From Candidatus Methanarcanum hacksteinii (GTDB lineage: Archaea > Thermoplasmatota > Thermoplasmata > Methanomassiliicoccales > Methanomethylophilaceae), in contig LVVQ01000001.1 in NCBI GenBank assembly GCA_006954405.1, forward strand, positions 620,001 through 684,000: a stretch of DNA of 64,000 bases. Reading direction: 5' to 3'. Position 1 is the stretch's first letter. Each line of letters begins with the position of its first letter. The translations under genes were made by a program, and so were the position numbers. Under the pieces are notes generated by a model. It was given only the letters and a program-made list of their open reading frames with translations, did not search any database and was not told the DNA's origin. Below are positions 1-7,695 of this stretch, one piece after another.

Positions 1-1
1 C

Positions 2-907
2 GAGATACAGGATGTGAAGGATTGGGAACTATCCCTTTCGGCACTTAATGCAGAGAAGAACTGTGATGTTTATGTTACTGGTTCCAACTCAGATATGCTT
101 TCATCACAGCTAGCCACCCGTATATCCGGCCGTCACACGGAGGTCGAGGTATTTCCTTTGTCCTTCTCTGAATACATGGAGATGCATGGATACACCGATA
201 GGGAGAAGGCATTCATCGAATATCTTGAATGTGGGGGGTTACCGGGAGTAGACCCTTCGAGGGATCAAAGGTACAGGCAGGACTATCTCCAGGGCGTATA
301 CAACACCATCGTCGTCAAGGACGTACTGAGGCACGTCAACGTTAGCGACCCCATGAAGGTGGAGGCGATTGCGAGGTTCCTATATGCAAATATAGGCAAC
401 ATCACTAGCAAGTCTTCCGTAGCGGAGGGCACAGGAATCCCCGAGTCCACTGTGGGGATATATATGAAGGCCATGGAGGATGCGTTCCTCATACTCCCAT
501 GCGACCGTTACGATATGGTAGGAAAGAAATTGTTTTCGACCATCGGGAAATATTATGTCACCGATCTGGGGATGAGGAAAGCCGTTCTGAATATCGCCGC
601 AGGCACCGACATAAGCAAACCTTTGGAGAATCTCGTATACGTTGAACTGCTACGCAGAGGGTATAACGTCAGGGTCGGATGTTACAGGGATTCTGAGGTG
701 GATTTCATCGCCGTGAGATACGACACCATGGAGTACATCCAGGTATGTCAGACTATGATGTCGGATGACACCAGGAAACGGGAGATCAAACCTCTGACGA
801 GGCCGAAGGACAATTATGTTAAGACTGTCTTGACTCTGGACCGCTTCGGTCTTGGGAACGAGAACGGGATACTGATTAGGAATGTTTTGGATTGGTTGCT
901 GGAGTAA
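2..907 (+). CDS. AAA ATPase with DUF4143 domain, 5' part outside the window
   Basis: C-terminal ~300 residues of an AAA_14/DUF4143 ATPase. The frame is open to the left edge and its first codons read E-I-Q-D, the end of the 'DEIQ' Walker B seen in the complete relative at 2077, so the P-loop lies outside the window and the GTG at 14 is not the start. A sensor-like 'VTGSN' follows, then the DUF4143 part with 'YYVTDLGMR' and, near the C terminus, 'SEVDFIAV', which resembles a nuclease-type acidic motif. These ATPases are abundant and patchy in gut archaea and bacteria. Their role is unsettled (defence or mobile-element functions have been guessed), so only the family is called. Confidence 0.85.
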   Translation, partial: EIQDVKDWELSLSALNAEKNCDVYVTGSNSDMLSSQLATRISGRHTEVEVFPLSFSEYMEMHGYTDREKAFIEYLECGGLPGVDPSRDQRYRQDYLQGVYNTIVVKDVLRHVNVSDPMKVEAIARFLYANIGNITSKSSVAEGTGIPESTVGIYMKAMEDAFLILPCDRYDMVGKKLFSTIGKYYVTDLGMRKAVLNIAAGTDISKPLENLVYVELLRRGYNVRVGCYRDSEVDFIAVRYDTMEYIQVCQTMMSDDTRKREIKPLTRPKDNYVKTVLTLDRFGLGNENGILIRNVLDWLLE

Positions 908-1080
908 TTTTGATAATTATGGGGTTTCTGTTTTTATGACGTCATCGACAAAGGATATGGGATCGGCATCAGTTACTGCGTGATTGATCGTTTCTGATGT
1001 TAATGATAAATGAAGGCTATTAATCAACGGTACGTACCAATATACTCTACACGATACCATGCCGTATCTGATTTTTTCAT

Positions 1081-1116
1081 GTCTGGCCTATGTATAGGGC
1101 GGATCCCGGCGGGTCC
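1081..1116 (+). repeat. Imperfect 36-bp repeat, copy 1 (structured, GC-rich)
   Basis: GC-rich island in AT-rich spacer, beginning GTCTGGC and containing GCGG-TCCC-GCGGG blocks in the same spacing as copy 2 at 1763; about 26 of 36 positions match. Downstream (to about 1140) is 'GTTCGAATCCC', which looks like a tRNA T-loop, but no acceptor or T-stem pairing can be built. It could be a decayed tRNA or attachment-site scar; its nature is not known. Confidence 0.4.
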
Positions 1117-1155
1117 GCATCAGATTCGAGTTCGAATCCCACGTTGACATTTAAA

Positions 1156-1170
1156 TAGTACAATGTACTA
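1156..1170. promoter_or_regulatory. Palindromic operator upstream of the toxin-antitoxin pair
   Basis: Perfect inverted repeat TAGTACA-a-TGTACTA, 18 bp before the antitoxin ATG and next to a TATA-like TTTAAATA. RelB-type antitoxins usually repress their own operon by binding such palindromes, so autoregulation is inferred. Confidence 0.6.
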
Positions 1171-1188
1171 CATATCATCAGTGATCAA

Positions 1189-1413
1189 ATGGCATTCTCG
1201 ATAAGACTCACTGAAGATGAAGAAATTCTTGCCAGAAGATATGCGGCGCTGATGGGTGTCTCTATGGGAGAGGCCTTCAAACAGGCCCTTTTCGAGAAGA
1301 TCGAGGATGAATATGACATCGCTGTGGGCGAAGCGGCATATAGGAGATACCTCGATAATCCGAAGACCTATTCTCATGCAGAAGTCCTCAAGATGTTCGG
1401 TGATGAAGAGTGA
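1189..1413 (+). CDS. RelB/DUF6290-like antitoxin
   Basis: 74 residues. The N terminus 'MAFSIRLTEDEEILARRYAALMG' has the ribbon-helix-helix look of RelB/DUF6290 antitoxins ('S[IV]R[LV]...E...'), followed by an acidic, helical C terminus that would wrap the toxin. It is followed by a toxin gene whose GTG start overlaps this gene's TGA (GTGA), a strong sign of translational coupling in a type II toxin-antitoxin operon. A palindrome just upstream probably serves autorepression. The assignment rests on size, fold-like features and partner rather than on a close match. Confidence 0.75.
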   Translation: MAFSIRLTEDEEILARRYAALMGVSMGEAFKQALFEKIEDEYDIAVGEAAYRRYLDNPKTYSHAEVLKMFGDEE

Positions 1414-1676
1414 GCTATTTCGTCGAATATACCGACGATACTATCAAGCAGCTGAGGAAGATGGATCGTTTCACGAGAACGATGATCCTCAATTGGATCT
1501 CCAAGCATCTTGATGGTACTGACAACCCTTTCGCTTCAGGAAAAGCACTGACTGGCGATAAGGTTGGATTGTGGAGATACAGAGTGGGGAACTATAGGCT
1601 CATTAGCAAGATCGACAAAGGAAAACTTGTGATCCTGCTGGTCGAGATAGGGCACAGATCCAACATATACGACTAA
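1410..1676 (+). CDS. RelE/ParE-family toxin (mRNA interferase-like)
   Basis: 88 residues with the RelE/ParE layout: N-terminal 'YFVEYTDDTIKQLRKMDR', a middle helix, then 'GLWRYRVGNYRLISKID' and a C-terminal beta strand ending 'VEIGHRSNIYD'. RelE toxins cut mRNA in the ribosome; the basic/aromatic residues of 'YRVGNYRL' and the terminal tyrosine match that family pattern. The GTG start overlaps the antitoxin stop by four bases. ParE-type gyrase inhibition cannot be excluded from sequence alone. Confidence 0.8.
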   Translation: MSYFVEYTDDTIKQLRKMDRFTRTMILNWISKHLDGTDNPFASGKALTGDKVGLWRYRVGNYRLISKIDKGKLVILLVEIGHRSNIYD

Positions 1677-1708
1677 ATTCGTCAGTTGGCCAAGTTTTTT
1701 TTCATCAG

Positions 1709-1725
1709 ATAAGTTCCGAACTTAT
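1709..1725. promoter_or_regulatory. Inverted repeat next to a TATA-like box
   Basis: Perfect inverted repeat ATAAGTT-ccg-AACTTAT, with a further ATAAGTT at 1741 and a TATA-like TTTATAAA between them (about 1731-1738). A start about 25 bp downstream would begin transcription at the 36-bp repeat copy 2. The stretch 1677-2076 has no gene I can support; it holds this site, the repeat copy and two operators. Confidence 0.35.
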
Positions 1726-1762
1726 GCCTTTATAAAGGGTATAAGTTATCACGATTTCTGAT

Positions 1763-1798
1763 GTCTGGCTAATGCTTTAAGCGGTTCCCAGCGGGCCC
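1763..1798 (+). repeat. Imperfect 36-bp repeat, copy 2
   Basis: Second copy of the GC-rich element at 1081, on the same strand and with the same internal spacing. The two copies bracket the toxin-antitoxin operon, as direct repeats left by an insertion would, but similarity is only about 72% and no recombinase is nearby. Confidence 0.4.
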
Positions 1799-1972
1799 TC
1801 CTAGTTATCGAAATGGTCTGATGCCACAGTATATTGGGAGCATGCTGAAAACCGAATATTTGTCCATTCGGGCTTTTATGCACTTCACTCGCATAAATGC
1901 AATTCTTTATCGAAAAAAGATGGGCGGTAAATCTATGCTTCTATGAAAGGATAAAATTGAAAAATAATATAA

Positions 1973-1996
1973 TTTATCATTACAAAGAATGATAAA
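1973..1996. promoter_or_regulatory. Operator-like palindrome, copy 1 (upstream of ATPase gene)
   Basis: Arms TTTATCATT and AATGATAAA are perfect reverse complements around a 6-bp spacer (acaaag). An identical-armed copy lies exactly 42 bp (about four helical turns) downstream, so both would face the same side of the helix. Probably operators for a regulator of the ATPase at 2077. Confidence 0.6.
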
Positions 1997-2014
1997 AATT
2001 AAATTATATCATAC

Positions 2015-2038
2015 TTTATCATTGTATGAAATGATAAA
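2015..2038. promoter_or_regulatory. Operator-like palindrome, copy 2
   Basis: Same arms TTTATCATT / AATGATAAA with a different 6-bp spacer (gtatga). Conservation of the arms but not the spacer suggests selection for binding by a dimeric protein. It ends 38 bp before the ATPase start codon. Confidence 0.6.
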
Positions 2039-2076
2039 ATCGTAATTATCTAATAATCAATAAGAGATGGTACCTC

Positions 2077-3282
2077 ATGGAAGATTCTTTGGTATCACGT
2101 GACAGGTATTTCGCTGAGATCGAACCGTATGTCGGCAATGGCAATGCTAAAGTGATAACTGGCATACGTCGCTGCGGAAAATCGACATTGTTGGAGATAT
2201 ACCGCCACCGTTTGACCGATGCCAATGTTGTCTACATAAATACAGAACTCCACGAATTTTCTAGCCTTGGCGATTGGGAAAAACTCCTCTCTTATATCGA
2301 ATCGGAATACCGCCAGGGTATCGATAATGTTCTGATAGTGGACGAGATCCAGAACATAGAGAAATGGGAACTGATCATATGTGATCTTATTGCCAGGAAA
2401 ATGTTCGATATCTACCTGACAGGATCGAATGCAAATCTGCTCTCGTCTGAATATTCAACCCATCTCGGAGGCAGATTCAACCGCATACGCATGCTCCCCT
2501 TGTCGTATGAGGAATGCAAGGTTTTTGCGGAACGCTTCCTGTCGAAAAAGGATGTATTGGACAGATACATGCGTATTGGTGGATTCCCAATCCTGTGGAT
2601 CTCGGATGTGCCTGAGAGATCGTGCATGCAGACCGTGAGGGATATCACAGAGGTGATCCTTTCGAAGGATATTGAACAGAGGTTCAACATACGTAATCAT
2701 GTACTCTTGAGGGATATCTACTGTACGATACTGTCCACTATCGGTAGTTATGTTTCTTCCAATAATATCTATTCCACCATTAGATCGACGGGTTCGAAGA
2801 CAACTGTAGATACGGTGAACGAATATATCGGGCATCTCGAAGCGGCGAACCTGATAATACGTGCTAATGTGTTCGATCTCAAGGGTAGGAGGACCCTTGA
2901 GAACAAACACAAATACTATGCCACGGACCTGGGGCTGAAACATTCGTTATTGGGATACAGACCAGAGGATATCTCCGGGCATATGGAGAATATTCTTTTC
3001 ATCGAATTGATGTACAGAGGATATGAGGTCTACGTCGGCGATTATAACGGTAAGGAGATAGATCTCGTGGCCATCAAGGATGGATCGAGGCTCTACATCC
3101 AGGCTTGTTCGTCGATCGACAGTCAAAAGACCTTCGACAGGGAATTCGGAAATCTTGCCAAAATCCCGGACAGTTTTCCGAAATATGTGGTCATGATGGA
3201 ACCAGGGGCTTACCGTGGAGTCACCGATACAGGGATAATCTGTTGTTCGCTCGTGGAATTCCTGGAAAAAGAGAACTATTGA
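2077..3282 (+). CDS. AAA ATPase with DUF4143 domain, complete
   Basis: 401 residues, the full length for this family. Walker A is 'GIRRCGKST' at residues 29-37, Walker B 'VLIVDEIQN' at 85-93, sensor-like 'YLTGSNANLL' near 113. The C-terminal DUF4143 part has 'YYATDLGLKHSLLG' and 'GKEIDLVAI'. It is related to the partial ATPase at the left edge and to the broken one at 46052, so the genome holds a family of them. Two identical-armed palindromes upstream suggest dedicated repression. The biochemical role of DUF4143 ATPases is not established; a nuclease-like C terminus is an inference from the acidic motif. Confidence 0.85.
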   Translation: MEDSLVSRDRYFAEIEPYVGNGNAKVITGIRRCGKSTLLEIYRHRLTDANVVYINTELHEFSSLGDWEKLLSYIESEYRQGIDNVLIVDEIQNIEKWELIICDLIARKMFDIYLTGSNANLLSSEYSTHLGGRFNRIRMLPLSYEECKVFAERFLSKKDVLDRYMRIGGFPILWISDVPERSCMQTVRDITEVILSKDIEQRFNIRNHVLLRDIYCTILSTIGSYVSSNNIYSTIRSTGSKTTVDTVNEYIGHLEAANLIIRANVFDLKGRRTLENKHKYYATDLGLKHSLLGYRPEDISGHMENILFIELMYRGYEVYVGDYNGKEIDLVAIKDGSRLYIQACSSIDSQKTFDREFGNLAKIPDSFPKYVVMMEPGAYRGVTDTGIICCSLVEFLEKENY

Positions 3283-3358
3283 ACATTGTCACTCAGAGAG
3301 TTCTAGCCATATGGTAGAGATTATCATCATCGAATGCTATTTCGACATCATGTGTGGA

Positions 3359-3871
3359 ATGGATTTCTCAGAGATGATCAGACAGAGGTATTCTGTGAGG
3401 AAATACGACAGCAGACCTGTTGAAGATGATAAACTCAGGACGGTCCTCGAGGCTGCAAGGGTGGCGCCGACCGCGAAGGATACACAACCTTTTAGGATAT
3501 ATGTGGTCAAGAGCAAGGACGCCATCGAGAGATTGAGGGCGATAACGCCGATGGCATTCGATGCACCGGTCGTGATCATGGTCGGCGCAGTATTCGATGA
3601 ATGCTGTCAGAGTCCTTTCAGCGGCAAGGATTATTCTTACATCGACACATCGATCGTAACAGATCATATGATGCTCCAAGCACAGGCTTTGGGATTAGGT
3701 ACATGTTGGGTCGGTTATTTCGATCCGAAGCTCATCTCCAAGGAATTCGACATCCCTGAAGGTATCGAGATCAAGCATCTCCTCCCTATCGGATATCCTG
3801 CGACGGATTCTGTGCCGGGACCTATGCATAGCAAGAGGAAATCATTGGAGGAGCTCGTCGTCGAATTGTAA
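3359..3871 (+). CDS. Nitroreductase-family flavoprotein
   Basis: 170 residues from the ATG at 3359, which gives the usual family N terminus 'MDFSEMIRQRYSVRKYD'; an upstream ATG at 3311 would add 16 unlikely residues. The R-x-S-x-R FMN phosphate-binding motif, 'APTAKDTQPFRIYVV' and the C-terminal 'LGLGTCWVGYF...LPIGYP' are typical of small nitroreductases that bind FMN and reduce quinones, nitro groups or flavins using NAD(P)H. Substrate unknown. It is single-standing, 77 bp after the ATPase gene on the same strand. Confidence 0.88.
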   Translation: MDFSEMIRQRYSVRKYDSRPVEDDKLRTVLEAARVAPTAKDTQPFRIYVVKSKDAIERLRAITPMAFDAPVVIMVGAVFDECCQSPFSGKDYSYIDTSIVTDHMMLQAQALGLGTCWVGYFDPKLISKEFDIPEGIEIKHLLPIGYPATDSVPGPMHSKRKSLEELVVEL

Positions 3872-3896
3872 TGATTATAACCTGTCGAATAGATGT

Positions 3897-4055
3897 ATGT
3901 TCATGTGTGAATACAATTCGATCACAGATTCATGCAATTGTCCTAACGCTGAATGCCCTAGGCACGGTAAGTGTTGCGAATGTGTAACATTCCACAGGGA
4001 GAAGAGGAACAAACTCCCATTCTGCGTAAGGAACATCGAATGGACGGATCAATGA
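3897..4055 (+). CDS. Small cysteine-rich protein (DUF6485-like)
   Basis: 52 residues from ATG 3897 (an in-frame ATG follows two codons later). The core 'CNCPNAECPRHGKCCECV' carries seven cysteines plus a histidine in 18 residues, and another 'FC' follows. This matches the DUF6485 type of small metal-binding proteins with the 'CPRHGKCCECV' core found in anaerobes. A zinc or Fe-S site is likely; function is unknown. It follows the nitroreductase by 25 bp on the same strand and may be co-transcribed. Confidence 0.7.
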   Translation: MFMCEYNSITDSCNCPNAECPRHGKCCECVTFHREKRNKLPFCVRNIEWTDQ

Positions 4056-4162
4056 ATCCATAGTGCAATATCCATCCTCTGACGATGGAATTCACATAAT
4101 GTTTCAGTGTCAACGGTACACATGGCTGAGGTTTATCTACATTGCGAGCTATAAGGCGGGCT

Positions 4163-4675
4163 ATGCTCACATATGATGTCGTAGAAGGGTTCACGAAAGA
4201 GATGTCTGAACTCTATTCGTCGGCTTTCACTGAGATAGAGAAGGTTCCGGAAGAGAACATCCTTAGGACCATAGGAAGGGGCGGGAAACTGATAGAGTAC
4301 CGTGATGATGGCAGATTCATCGGTTTCACCTTGACATTCACATCAGGGGAATGTACCTTTTGGATATACTTGGCGACGATCCCAGAGGTACGTGGGAAAG
4401 GATACGGTTCCAAATTGATCGATATGGTGAGAGAGACACATCCTGGAAAGAGGATATTCCTTGTCGTTGAGCCGATGGATGTGACATCAGATGATTATGA
4501 GATGAGGGTCAGGCGTCAAAGATTTTATGAGAGGAACGGTTGTGTGAATTCAGACATAACACTCATCTCTGACGATGCACCCTTCGATTCGATGTATGTT
4601 TCCGGCGTATTGACTGAGGATGAGATGCGCAGGACCGTATCGTTGTATGAGGACATACATAATGGGAAGGTCTGA
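4163..4675 (+). CDS. GNAT-family N-acetyltransferase
   Basis: 170 residues from ATG 4163; the TTG at 4142 would add seven residues. The acetyl-CoA-binding motif A is visible as 'IPEVRGKGYGSKLIDMV' (R/Q-x-x-G-x-G), followed by a beta strand 'RIFLVVEPMD' and the terminal part 'RRQRFYERNGCV', the usual GNAT ending where a tyrosine serves as general acid. It would transfer an acetyl group from acetyl-CoA to an unknown amine. It stands alone between the cysteine-rich protein and the mevalonate-pathway pair. Confidence 0.85.
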   Translation: MLTYDVVEGFTKEMSELYSSAFTEIEKVPEENILRTIGRGGKLIEYRDDGRFIGFTLTFTSGECTFWIYLATIPEVRGKGYGSKLIDMVRETHPGKRIFLVVEPMDVTSDDYEMRVRRQRFYERNGCVNSDITLISDDAPFDSMYVSGVLTEDEMRRTVSLYEDIHNGKV

Positions 4676-4713
4676 GCAGTAACCCTATCTATCATGACCC
4701 CATACTTCGCATT

Positions 4714-5889
4714 ATGGATCTCACAAAGGAAGAGCAGTCCATCCTCGATGGCGAATTCGGGGAGGGTGCACAGAAAGCCATCGAGTTGATCGTGGCACTA
4801 GGGAAGATTTATGGTGCGGACGGTCTCGTCGATATAACGTCGGCGCATCTGTCGGGTGCGTCCTATAAGACCATCGGCGATGGCGGTTTGCTCTATCTCG
4901 AGGATATGGTGAATGGCGGTGCCAAGGTCACCGTTCCATCGACATTGAATCCTGTCGGCATGGACAGGAAGAGATGGAATGAGATGCATATAAAGGATGA
5001 TTTCGCTGAGAAACAGATCCGTATCATAGATCTCTATGGAAAGATGGGGATCCAAACGACATGCTCATGCACACCCTATGATGGTGTAAACGTCCCTAAA
5101 CTGGGCGATCATGTGGCATGGGCAGAATCATCTGCGTTATCATACGTGAATTCATTCATCGGTGCACGGACCAATAGGGAGGGCGGCCCAGGTGCACTTG
5201 CGGCGGCGATACTTGGAAAGACCGCTAATTATGGATTACATCTGAAAGAGAACAGGGCGCCCACCGTTGTGATCGATGCCGATATCCCTGATACTTTGTT
5301 CTCGCATTCGCTTCTCGGACAGGCCGTAGGTTCGGTCATCGGCGGAGGGATACCTTACTATAGGGGCATAAAGCCTGGGATGGAGGAAGGGAAGACGATG
5401 GCTGCTGCCATGGCCGCGGCAGGTGCCGTTGCAATGTTCCATGTGGAAGGCGTAACACCTGAATGGAAGGATTTCGATGTTTCAGAGCTTGAAGTGGTGC
5501 ACATAGGGAAGAAAGAACTCGATGATGCATACGACAAATTGAACACTGCCGACGATGTCCAATTGATAGCTATCGGATGCCCTCATCTGACAGAGAAGGA
5601 GATGCACGAGATAGCTTCCTTACTCAAAGGCAAGAAGAAGAGGAGGACAGATGTAGAGATATGGTTCTGCACGTCGGAGAGAGTGAGATCCAAATGTCCT
5701 GAGGATGTCAGGATAATGGAGGAGTTCGGACCGGTGTTGGCGGATACGTGCATGGTGGTATCGCCTATCGAAGGAACGTTCTCGAGGACTGCTACCAACT
5801 CATGCAAAGCAGGCAACTATCTGCCCACATTATGTTCTCAGAAGGTCATGTGCAAAGATATCGCTGAACTGTTGAAGGTGGTAGAGTGA
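4714..5889 (+). CDS. Phosphomevalonate dehydratase large subunit (aconitase X catalytic)
   Basis: 391 residues of the AcnX/DUF521 catalytic family. In archaea this forms, with a DUF126 small subunit, the [4Fe-4S] phosphomevalonate dehydratase that turns mevalonate 5-phosphate into trans-anhydromevalonate 5-phosphate for isoprenoid lipids. Seen here: 'TTCSCTPY' (C117, C119), 'NREGGPGALAAAILGKTANYG' at about 154-174, C289 in 'IGCPHL' and C346 in 'ADTCMVV'; some of these cysteines probably ligate the cluster (inference). The small subunit follows directly with its ATG overlapping the TGA (TGATG), so the two are co-translated. Assignment to mevalonate rather than hydroxyproline metabolism rests on the archaeal context. 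Confidence 0.87.
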   Translation: MDLTKEEQSILDGEFGEGAQKAIELIVALGKIYGADGLVDITSAHLSGASYKTIGDGGLLYLEDMVNGGAKVTVPSTLNPVGMDRKRWNEMHIKDDFAEKQIRIIDLYGKMGIQTTCSCTPYDGVNVPKLGDHVAWAESSALSYVNSFIGARTNREGGPGALAAAILGKTANYGLHLKENRAPTVVIDADIPDTLFSHSLLGQAVGSVIGGGIPYYRGIKPGMEEGKTMAAAMAAAGAVAMFHVEGVTPEWKDFDVSELEVVHIGKKELDDAYDKLNTADDVQLIAIGCPHLTEKEMHEIASLLKGKKKRRTDVEIWFCTSERVRSKCPEDVRIMEEFGPVLADTCMVVSPIEGTFSRTATNSCKAGNYLPTLCSQKVMCKDIAELLKVVE

Positions 5890-6656
5890 TGTTGAAAGGA
5901 CGCTCGATCTATAGAGGCAAGGCTGAAGGGAGGGTTTTGAAATTACAGAATGCCCTCAGTTTCCTCGGTGGCGTGGAAGCATCCACTGGTGAGATCAAGG
6001 TGGAGAACGGAGGAAACGTCGCAGATAGGATATTGGTGTTCCCAAGAGGCAAGGGGAGTACAGTCGGATCCTTTGTGATGTATGATCTCAAAGCACACGG
6101 GAAGTCACCGCTTGCGATCATTAATTCGTCAGCGGAGACGATCGTCGCCACCGGTGCCGTGATATCATCAATCCCGATGATCGATGGTATCGATGTCGAT
6201 CTGATCAAGGATGGCGATAGAGCAGTGGTAGATGCCGATAGCGGGACCGTAGAACTCCCGGATGTGGTCAAGAAGACCGTAGCATCATCCGTCGTCATGG
6301 TCGATGGGAAGATATTGATGCTTCATCGCCCAGCTACTGCCAGATCATATCCTGGACGTTGGTCACTCGTATCCGGTAAGAGGGAGGATGGGGAACAGAT
6401 GGTGGATACCGCGAGAAGGGAGATATTCGAAGAGACGCAGATCAAGGTTTCCGAGCCGATATCATCGTTGCCTCCGGTGTACGTTAGGGAGAACAACATC
6501 ATCTGGGAAGTGTATCCATTCCTCTTCGATGCAGGGGAACAGAGACCGATCCTTAACGGTGAGAACACAGAGTATAGACTTGTGACACCGGATGAGATGA
6601 AAGGATTGGATCTGGTGGATCTCACAATAGAGATGGTCTCAAACCTTACCAGATGA
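5889..6656 (+). CDS. Phosphomevalonate dehydratase small subunit (DUF126) fused to a Nudix hydrolase
   Basis: 255 residues from ATG 5889 (a GTG one codon earlier is possible). Residues 1-~128 are the swivel domain of aconitase X small subunits, with 'FPRGKGSTVGS' at 51-61, whose serine is the expected catalytic residue. Residues ~130-255 are a Nudix domain with the box G163-x5-E169-x7-R177-E-I-x-E181-E182; the usual late glycine is glutamine (Q184). Stand-alone small subunits are about 130 residues, so the Nudix part is an added domain. Nudix enzymes cleave diphosphates; a link to isoprenoid diphosphates is suggested only by the fusion. Confidence 0.85.
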   Translation: MLKGRSIYRGKAEGRVLKLQNALSFLGGVEASTGEIKVENGGNVADRILVFPRGKGSTVGSFVMYDLKAHGKSPLAIINSSAETIVATGAVISSIPMIDGIDVDLIKDGDRAVVDADSGTVELPDVVKKTVASSVVMVDGKILMLHRPATARSYPGRWSLVSGKREDGEQMVDTARREIFEETQIKVSEPISSLPPVYVRENNIIWEVYPFLFDAGEQRPILNGENTEYRLVTPDEMKGLDLVDLTIEMVSNLTR

Positions 6657-6657
6657 T

Positions 6658-7686
6658 CTAGAACCAAGCGTCAAGGGACCTTTGTTGTCTCTTGGCCTTG
6701 TTATTCTTCCTTGCAGTCTCGATCTTGGTGATAGCAGACGTCACACGTTCTTTGGAGAAATCGTGATCGACAAGGAATTCTATCGTAGCATCCTTGTCTA
6801 TCTCCTTAGGTGATAGGTCATAATCATTGGAATATGTTCCTCTGAGGAATATGTCTCTGATCTCCTGATATTCGGGGATCTCCTTCCCGAGGTGTTCCAA
6901 GGCTCCTTCTATGTCGCCATAGTCCTTGATGAGTTTGAGTCCCTTCTTCGGGCCGATACCGGATATCCCGTTGTTGAAATCAGTTCCCATCAATATGCAT
7001 ACGTCGACCAATTGTTCTCTGCTGATATCCAATGCTGATAGGAATTCGGACGAATCGATGATCTCTGTCTTCACATCCTTGTACATGTCCTTACCAGGTA
7101 TCTTCCTCCTACCGGTTATGGTCATGTTCCTCACCAATGTCGGTGCACCGAAGAGCAATGAGTCGAAATCCTGTGATGCGGAAGCGAATACATCTCCTTT
7201 CGCACACATGTAGGCGCCTTGTGCCTCTCCATCGCTTGGAGCATATACGACGGGAAGGCCGAGGTATCCGAGCAATTCTTTGGATGATTCAAGAATATCG
7301 GGAGTCATCCTCGAAGTCTGTTGAGCCTTGGAGAATGCCTTCTTGGTATCCCCCTCCCTCACAGCCTGCTCCCATTCCTTCTCCGCCTTCTCTCTTCTTT
7401 CTTTACGTTCGTTGAGTGTCCCCATCTTCAGTTCATGCGGCTTCCCATCGAATATGAATGATGGTTCTATTCCTGCCTCGATGAGGTTAGCGGTCCTGTA
7501 CAATAATCCGGACAGATGGGATGTGACCCTGCCCTTCCTATCCTCGAGAGGATATCCATCGGGCTGTCTTATTATTGATAGGAATTGATAGATCGTGTTG
7601 TATGCATCAATTGCAATGTGTTTGCCATTGAGTTCACTCAATTCTATGTATCTTGGTTCAGTCAGATCGGAAAGGTTCACTCCCAT
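6658..7686 (-). CDS. fen: Flap endonuclease 1
   Basis: 342 residues, the normal archaeal FEN-1 length. It removes 5' flaps during Okazaki fragment maturation and repair. Visible: N-terminal 'MGVNLSDL', 'AIDAYNTIYQFL', 'FDGKPHELK', acidic 'PSDGEAQGAYM', 'ASASQDFDSLLFG' and the helix-hairpin-helix region 'GTDFNNGISGIGPKKG', all carrying the metal-binding acidic residues. The C terminus 'QRSLDAWF' is a textbook PIP box (Q-x-x-L-x-x-W-F) for binding PCNA. It lies 9 bp downstream of rpe in the same operon and ends in TAG, a rare stop in this window. Confidence 0.97.
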   Translation of the reverse strand: MGVNLSDLTEPRYIELSELNGKHIAIDAYNTIYQFLSIIRQPDGYPLEDRKGRVTSHLSGLLYRTANLIEAGIEPSFIFDGKPHELKMGTLNERKERREKAEKEWEQAVREGDTKKAFSKAQQTSRMTPDILESSKELLGYLGLPVVYAPSDGEAQGAYMCAKGDVFASASQDFDSLLFGAPTLVRNMTITGRRKIPGKDMYKDVKTEIIDSSEFLSALDISREQLVDVCILMGTDFNNGISGIGPKKGLKLIKDYGDIEGALEHLGKEIPEYQEIRDIFLRGTYSNDYDLSPKEIDKDATIEFLVDHDFSKERVTSAITKIETARKNNKAKRQQRSLDAWF

Positions 7687-7695
7687 GAATACACC

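Noticed and set aside
1081..1145. A tRNA gene at 1081-1145
   Set aside because: A T-loop-like sequence is present but acceptor and T stems do not pair, and no anticodon arm forms.
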